NCBI RefSeq assembly: GCF_008000895.1
Contig: NZ_CP042823.1
Span: forward strand, 4,672,501-4,736,500
From: Methylobacterium sp. WL1
GTDB lineage: Bacteria; Pseudomonadota; Alphaproteobacteria; Rhizobiales; Beijerinckiaceae
Direction of reading: 5' to 3'
DNA: 64,000 nt
In this document: one piece after another, positions 63,925-64,000 of the stretch
How positions within the stretch are numbered: the first letter of the stretch is position 1
Layout: each line of letters begins with the position of its first letter
Notes under the pieces: model-generated
Told to the model about the DNA's origin: nothing
What the model saw: the letters and a program-made list of their open reading frames with translations, nothing else
The model's database searches: none
Program-made: the position numbers and the translations under genes

Positions 63925-64000
63925 ATGGCCGACGACCAGACGCTGAAGAACGAGACCAAGCCGGGCTTCCAGCAGGGCAGCGCCAAGCCGGGCGACAAGG
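63925..64000 (+). CDS. Hydrophilic protein, N-terminal fragment at the window edge
   Basis: The frame opens at ATG 63925 and runs out of the window after 25 codons: ADDQTLKNETKPGFQQGSAK is polar and Gly/Lys/Gln-rich, like a small disordered stress-type protein. Too short to name. Confidence 0.45.
   Translation, partial: MADDQTLKNETKPGFQQGSAKPGDK

Overview
This window looks like chromosome from a GC-rich alphaproteobacterium of the Hyphomicrobiales, most likely a Methylobacterium-type organism. The evidence is a very high GC content, a RegB/RegA (ActS/ActR) redox pair, a Ros/MucR regulator, phasins and an intracellular PHA depolymerase, two copies of an sRNA resembling the alphaproteobacterial suhB/mmgR family, and SorAB-type sulfite oxidation. 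The genus is an inference from this gene set; no rRNA, tRNA or taxonomic marker search was possible.

Layout. 0-1.4 kb: end of an AaeXAB-like aromatic-acid efflux operon. 1.6-8.4 kb: metB, an HNH-like protein, a TonB-receptor remnant, an LprI-like protein, orphan pxpA, and a large Orn/Lys/Arg decarboxylase coupled to a GNAT acetyltransferase. 8.4-11.3 kb: YceI-cytochrome b561-YceI, divergent from a LysR regulator. 11.5-17.4 kb: a cupredoxin, several small unknowns, a spermidine-synthase-like protein, an M20 carbamoylase-type amidohydrolase, a PAS protein and a GlcG/HbpS protein. 17.8-24.8 kb: an Mfd-family helicase, a frameshifted acyl-CoA dehydrogenase and a hybrid histidine kinase. 25.1-34.7 kb: a DUF2891-type protein, CDP-diacylglycerol pyrophosphatase, and a LysR-controlled peptide ABC transporter with an M20 peptidase. 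35.3-42.0 kb: MucR, a YeiH-type exporter with sorAB, an Ldh-family oxidoreductase and a SsuBC/TauBC-type transporter lacking a local binding protein. 42.3-49.0 kb: an amidohydrolase plus a complete dppABCDF-type operon. 49.5-58.7 kb: phaZ, regB/regA, purSQ, an sRNA candidate, PBP1A and amiC. 58.8-64 kb: a VapC-type toxin with its antitoxin, two phasin-type proteins and two divergent paralogous glycosyltransferases.

How the parts fit. Two peptide/amide import systems each travel with a hydrolase. SorAB would oxidise sulfite to sulfate and the neighbouring YeiH-type protein could export the anion. PHA metabolism appears three times (phaZ and two phasin-type proteins), and the phasin carries a perfect palindrome in its promoter region.

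Most notable non-gene signals: three identical 16-bp parS-like sites; two mmgR-like sRNAs whose terminators show a compensatory base-pair change; a third sRNA candidate after purQ; and a three-copy structured element placed directly at gene 3' ends with a conserved loop and differing stems. Five loci (acyl-CoA dehydrogenase, a dppC-like permease N-terminus, amiC, the antitoxin and a glycosyltransferase) look broken in a way that missing bases in G/C runs would explain, which points to sequence error rather than five independent pseudogenes.
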